DNA of 64,000 nucleotides. Origin: Thalassorhabdomicrobium marinisediminis (GTDB lineage: Bacteria; Pseudomonadota; Alphaproteobacteria; Rhodobacterales; Rhodobacteraceae). Both the position numbers and the translations under genes were made by a program. The stretch is taken from positions 62,001 to 126,000 of the forward strand of contig NZ_QCYG01000010.1 in the NCBI RefSeq assembly GCF_003072065.1, in the 5' to 3' direction. Of this stretch, positions 61,408-64,000 are shown piece after piece (within the stretch, counting starts at the first letter, position 1; every line of letters starts with the position of its first letter). Below the pieces are notes generated by a model. That model ran no database searches and had not been told where the DNA came from. It worked only from the letters and a program-made list of their open reading frames with translations.

Positions 61408-62346
61408 TCAGGCCGCTTTCGACCACTCCGCATACCATGTCTTGAACAGGTCATACTGCGCATCGGCAAAGGCACGCTGCGCGTCGCTCAGCTCGTCTGT
61501 CTCGTTGAAGTGCAGGCGGTATTCCTCGTCCCCGCCGCGCACCATCAGGTGCTTGTAGTAGAGGACAAGGTCGCCTTCTTCGTCGAACTTGGACAGGACG
61601 TAAAGCGCCTGCTCAAGCTCTTGCGCGCGGCGGCGGGCGTCCACGTCGCCCTTGGCAGCTTTCTGCGACAGCTCGACCAGATGCAGCACTTCCTTGGGCA
61701 GCACGTTGCCGATGCCGGTGATCGCGCCGGTTGCACCGCAGTTGACGAAGCCGTGGAACACGGTGGTGTCCACGCCGACCATCAGCGTCACGTCGGGGTT
61801 GCCGCTCGAGATGTGCTCGGCCGCATAGGTCAGGGCCGCCTTGCCGCCGAATTCCTTGAAACCGGCAAGGTTGGGGTGCTCGCTCTTGAGGGCGAAGAAC
61901 AGGTCCGCGCCGGTGGAGAACCCGTAGTGGGGCGAGTTGTAGATGACGGCGGGCAGGTCAGGCGCGGCCGAGAGGATCGCCTTGAAGTGCGCCTTCTGGG
62001 CCGGGATCGACGCGCCGCGCGACATCACGCGAGGAATCAGCATCAGGCCTGCAGCGCCGACGCGGGCGGCGTGGGCAGCGTGTTCGGCGGCGATCTTGGT
62101 GTTCACGGCACCGGTGCCGACAACGACCTTGAGGCCCGCGTTCACCAGCGCTTCCACGCCTTGCATGCGCTCTTCGTCCGTCAGCAGGGGCCAGTCGCCC
62201 ATGGAGCCGCAATAGACGACAGCGGACATGCCGGCGTCCACAAGCTCACGCCCCTTGCGGACGAGCGCGTCAAAATCGGGGGTGCGATCCTCTTTGCAGG
62301 GGGTCATCAGGGCTGGCATGGTGCCAGTGAAAACTGCGTTGTCCAT
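61408..62346 (-). CDS. DapA-family deaminase, probable 1-pyrroline-4-hydroxy-2-carboxylate deaminase
   Basis: Class I aldolase-fold enzyme of 312 residues. In hydroxyproline catabolism a DapA-family member deaminates and dehydrates 1-pyrroline-4-hydroxy-2-carboxylate to 2-oxoglutarate semialdehyde. The Schiff-base lysine is K164 in AGFKEFGGKA and the catalytic tyrosine Y136 in VIYNSPHYG. The N-terminus reads FTGTMPALMTPC as in the hydroxyproline branch rather than true DapA. AAAGGA precedes the ATG. A TGTCGACA site lies 101 bp upstream. Other DapA-like lyases are possible, but no other gene here supplies this step. Confidence 0.87.
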   Translation of the reverse strand: MDNAVFTGTMPALMTPCKEDRTPDFDALVRKGRELVDAGMSAVVYCGSMGDWPLLTDEERMQGVEALVNAGLKVVVGTGAVNTKIAAEHAAHAARVGAAGLMLIPRVMSRGASIPAQKAHFKAILSAAPDLPAVIYNSPHYGFSTGADLFFALKSEHPNLAGFKEFGGKAALTYAAEHISSGNPDVTLMVGVDTTVFHGFVNCGATGAITGIGNVLPKEVLHLVELSQKAAKGDVDARRRAQELEQALYVLSKFDEEGDLVLYYKHLMVRGGDEEYRLHFNETDELSDAQRAFADAQYDLFKTWYAEWSKAA

Positions 62347-62446
62347 CGGTCAATCCTTTATTCTTGGGCATCGCGTCAATGATCCGCACCCCGTTCAGGG
62401 GCCACGGCATCGGGTTCCCGGCCATATAAGCCGTTTGCATACTCAA

Positions 62447-62454
62447 TGTCGACA
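62447..62454. promoter_or_regulatory. TGTCGACA operator 4 (deaminase gene)
   Basis: The same octamer palindrome, 101 bp upstream of the deaminase ATG in the 183-bp gap 62347-62529. Read on the minus strand, TCGACA could act as a -35 box with TATATG 18 bp downstream as -10. It extends the predicted GntR regulon to this gene. Nothing else was recognised in the gap. Confidence 0.7.
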
Positions 62455-62529
62455 AAAGAATTCCGCCACGTATTTTCTGTGCGCGGAGCCGTGGCTACAT
62501 CGCGAAGGTCCATCAGGATTTGGGGGGCG

Positions 62530-63573
62530 CTACAACGCGCCCGGGGCCTTGGCCGGATGCGGCGCATCGCCGCCGCGCCAGTCGGTGATCTGGTCGAACA
62601 GGGCCACGGTGCAGGCGGCAACCCCCGCGCCGGCCATGGTCAGCACCACACGGGTGAAGATCGCATAGCCCGCATCCTGCGTGGACAGCGCACCGGCCAC
62701 CAGCGACAGCAGCACCGAATAGCCATATTGATAGACCATGCTGGGCTGCGGCCCGTCGAACATTTTGCTGCCGAAATAGAGCCCTGACAGAAACACAAGG
62801 CCGAGCAGAATCAGCAGATGCTGCGACAGCACGAAAACGGCGAGCACGACGATGGCAAGGGCGCTGCCATAGACCGTGGCGCGGACCCGTTGCTCGGCTT
62901 CGGACCAGACGCCGCTGCGGGTGGGAAAGACGATCACCATCGCTGCCACCATCGCCATCATCATGTCCGACGGCTGCATGACCGAATACAGCCAGAATGA
63001 CAGACCCAGCAGGACCGTTGCCCGAATCGCAGCACCGGTGTTGATCCGCCCGGGGTTGGGCTTTGGGTCATCCTCGTGAATCTCGCGGGTGCGGGCGGGC
63101 AGCAGCAGATAAACCAGCGGGCCAACCACCGCCGCGACGAGCGATGCTTGCACGAAGCCGTCGCGCATCGCCTCAACCGTGGCGTTGCCGTTCATCCCCA
63201 TGACCGACATCAGGACGGCGACGATCAGGATCAACATCCCCGCCATCGCGCCGGTTTGCAGCACCATCCGGAAGCCGAAGAAATAGGTCAGCCACATGGC
63301 CCCCACATAGACCACCGGCATCGGCCGCAGCTGTTCGACGAACCACGTCATGATATAGACGAGCAGGATCATCACCACCGGCGCGGCAAGCATCCGCACC
63401 GGGTTGAACGCCTTGCGCTGCGCCGCGATCAGGCCTACGGGCAGGGCCGCAATGATCGGCGGCAAAGCGGGATTGAGGATCGGGATCGCCGCATAGGCCA
63501 GCGCCCCGGCCAACCCCAGACGCACCGCGTAGAGCGGATCTTCCGACAGGACGGGGCGCGGGGTGACATACAT
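62530..63573 (-). CDS. FUSC/DUF2955-type inner-membrane protein of an efflux pair
   Basis: Membrane protein of 347 residues with about ten hydrophobic segments in two similar halves (LAGALAYAAIPILNPALPPIIAALPVGLI near the start, then a hydrophilic stretch at 160-180, then SFWLYSVMQPSDMMMAMVAA). This two-half layout with a P-rich PALPPIIAALP loop fits aromatic-acid/fusaric-acid-resistance-type exporters of the FUSC/DUF2955 group. It lies 9 bp after a membrane-fusion-protein gene, the usual partner (as in aaeAB). Substrate unknown; no link to the hydroxyproline regulon is seen. Confidence 0.72.
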   Translation of the reverse strand: MYVTPRPVLSEDPLYAVRLGLAGALAYAAIPILNPALPPIIAALPVGLIAAQRKAFNPVRMLAAPVVMILLVYIMTWFVEQLRPMPVVYVGAMWLTYFFGFRMVLQTGAMAGMLILIVAVLMSVMGMNGNATVEAMRDGFVQASLVAAVVGPLVYLLLPARTREIHEDDPKPNPGRINTGAAIRATVLLGLSFWLYSVMQPSDMMMAMVAAMVIVFPTRSGVWSEAEQRVRATVYGSALAIVVLAVFVLSQHLLILLGLVFLSGLYFGSKMFDGPQPSMVYQYGYSVLLSLVAGALSTQDAGYAIFTRVVLTMAGAGVAACTVALFDQITDWRGGDAPHPAKAPGAL

Positions 63574-63582
63574 CGCGGCGAC

Positions 63583-64000
63583 CTAGTGCAGATAGGTCGT
63601 GATCGACCGGATGCGCTGAAGGCCAGCCGCGATCCATGCGATCGGATTGCCGGTGCCGCTGGCATAGACGACCGCATGCACCTTGCCGCCCACGCGCACG
63701 GCGTCGGGCCAGTTCTCCATCCCGCCGGCGAGCTCGATGCGCACGGGGATCTGCCGCGCGGGCTCGAACCAGCGGTTCGACGGCTGATTGACCACCAGCC
63801 CGCCCTGCACGTTGCGGCCCGGGTTGATCCCCCAGGCGATGCTTTGCACGTGGCCGTCGAAAATCCTGCCGGGGATGGCGTCGAACAACAGGCCGACCGG
63901 GTCTCCGGGCGCGACGTTCTGCAACTGGTTCTCGCGCAGATCGACGGTCACCCAGGCGGCATCGGAATCGATGAAGGTGAGCGCGGGGCTGCCCGCGCCG
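63583..64000 (-). CDS. HlyD/EmrA-type membrane fusion protein, C-terminal part (cut by window edge)
   Basis: The frame is open on the minus strand from base 64000 to the stop at 63583, so only about 138 C-terminal residues are visible. They show the beta-barrel region of periplasmic adaptor proteins: DAAWVTVDLRENQLQNVAPGD, then GRIFDGHVQSIAWGIN and IPVRIELAG. The adaptor would bridge the inner-membrane FUSC-type protein encoded next to the outer membrane. The start and the coiled-coil part lie outside the window. Confidence 0.85.
   Translation of the reverse strand, partial: GAGSPALTFIDSDAAWVTVDLRENQLQNVAPGDPVGLLFDAIPGRIFDGHVQSIAWGINPGRNVQGGLVVNQPSNRWFEPARQIPVRIELAGGMENWPDAVRVGGKVHAVVYASGTGNPIAWIAAGLQRIRSITTYLH

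Overview
The window is GC-rich and densely coded, and its gene content fits a marine alphaproteobacterium of the Rhodobacterales (Roseobacter group). The clues are a repAB-type partition operon, many TRAP and ABC uptake systems, hydroxyproline and inositol catabolism, a Ku/LigD pair and a caa3-like oxidase. Assignment to that group is inferred from the kinds of genes present, not from a marker gene. No rRNA, tRNA, ribosomal or other core gene was seen. With a plasmid-type ParA/ParB pair at the left edge, this suggests a plasmid or chromid. The replicase itself (repC, if this is repABC) would lie beyond the left end.

Layout: 1-1831 repB (cut by the window edge) and repA on the minus strand with an inverted repeat over the repA start. 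2273-6031 an osmoprotectant ABC transporter in the E. coli yehZYXW gene order. 6032-9340 LigD and Ku (non-homologous end joining). 9480-10828 a small lipoprotein and a cation-diffusion-facilitator protein. 10886-18336 a beta-oxidation operon (FadE, thiolase, FadJ-like, acetyl-CoA hydrolase/transferase). 18414-27925 a membrane quinoprotein glucose dehydrogenase, an APC permease and a cytochrome c oxidase operon with fused subunits I+III and a triheme cytochrome c. 28049-31203 a TRAP transporter. 31266-45549 an inositol-type uptake and catabolic region. 45595-62346 a hydroxyproline and Pro/Hyp-peptide region. 62530-64000 a membrane-fusion protein plus FUSC/DUF2955-type exporter pair, cut at the right edge.

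Two regulons can be read from the DNA. A 20-bp palindrome TTTTGCAACCGGTTGCAAAA lies between the inositol-type ABC operon and a lacI-family gene, and an 18-bp version lies between the inositol dehydrogenase operon and iolD. This places the divergent inositol units under one LacI-type regulator. In the hydroxyproline region the octamer TGTCGACA occurs in four intergenic regions: gntR/oxidase, the peptide ABC operon, the pyrroline-2-carboxylate reductase-like gene, and the DapA-like deaminase gene. This predicts one FadR-type GntR regulon covering peptide uptake, peptide cleavage and both trans-4- and trans-3-hydroxyproline degradation.

The hydroxyproline region is the most interesting block. 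It holds an apparently complete route from imported Pro/Hyp-containing peptides (as released from collagen) through two proline-specific peptidases to 2-oxoglutarate and proline. It also holds two proline-racemase-superfamily enzymes with different catalytic pairs (Cys/Cys and Ser/Thr). Other points worth attention are a PhyH-type dioxygenase in the inositol ABC operon, hairpins behind two solute-binding-protein genes, and a half-size binding-protein-like lipoprotein translationally coupled to a CDF transporter.
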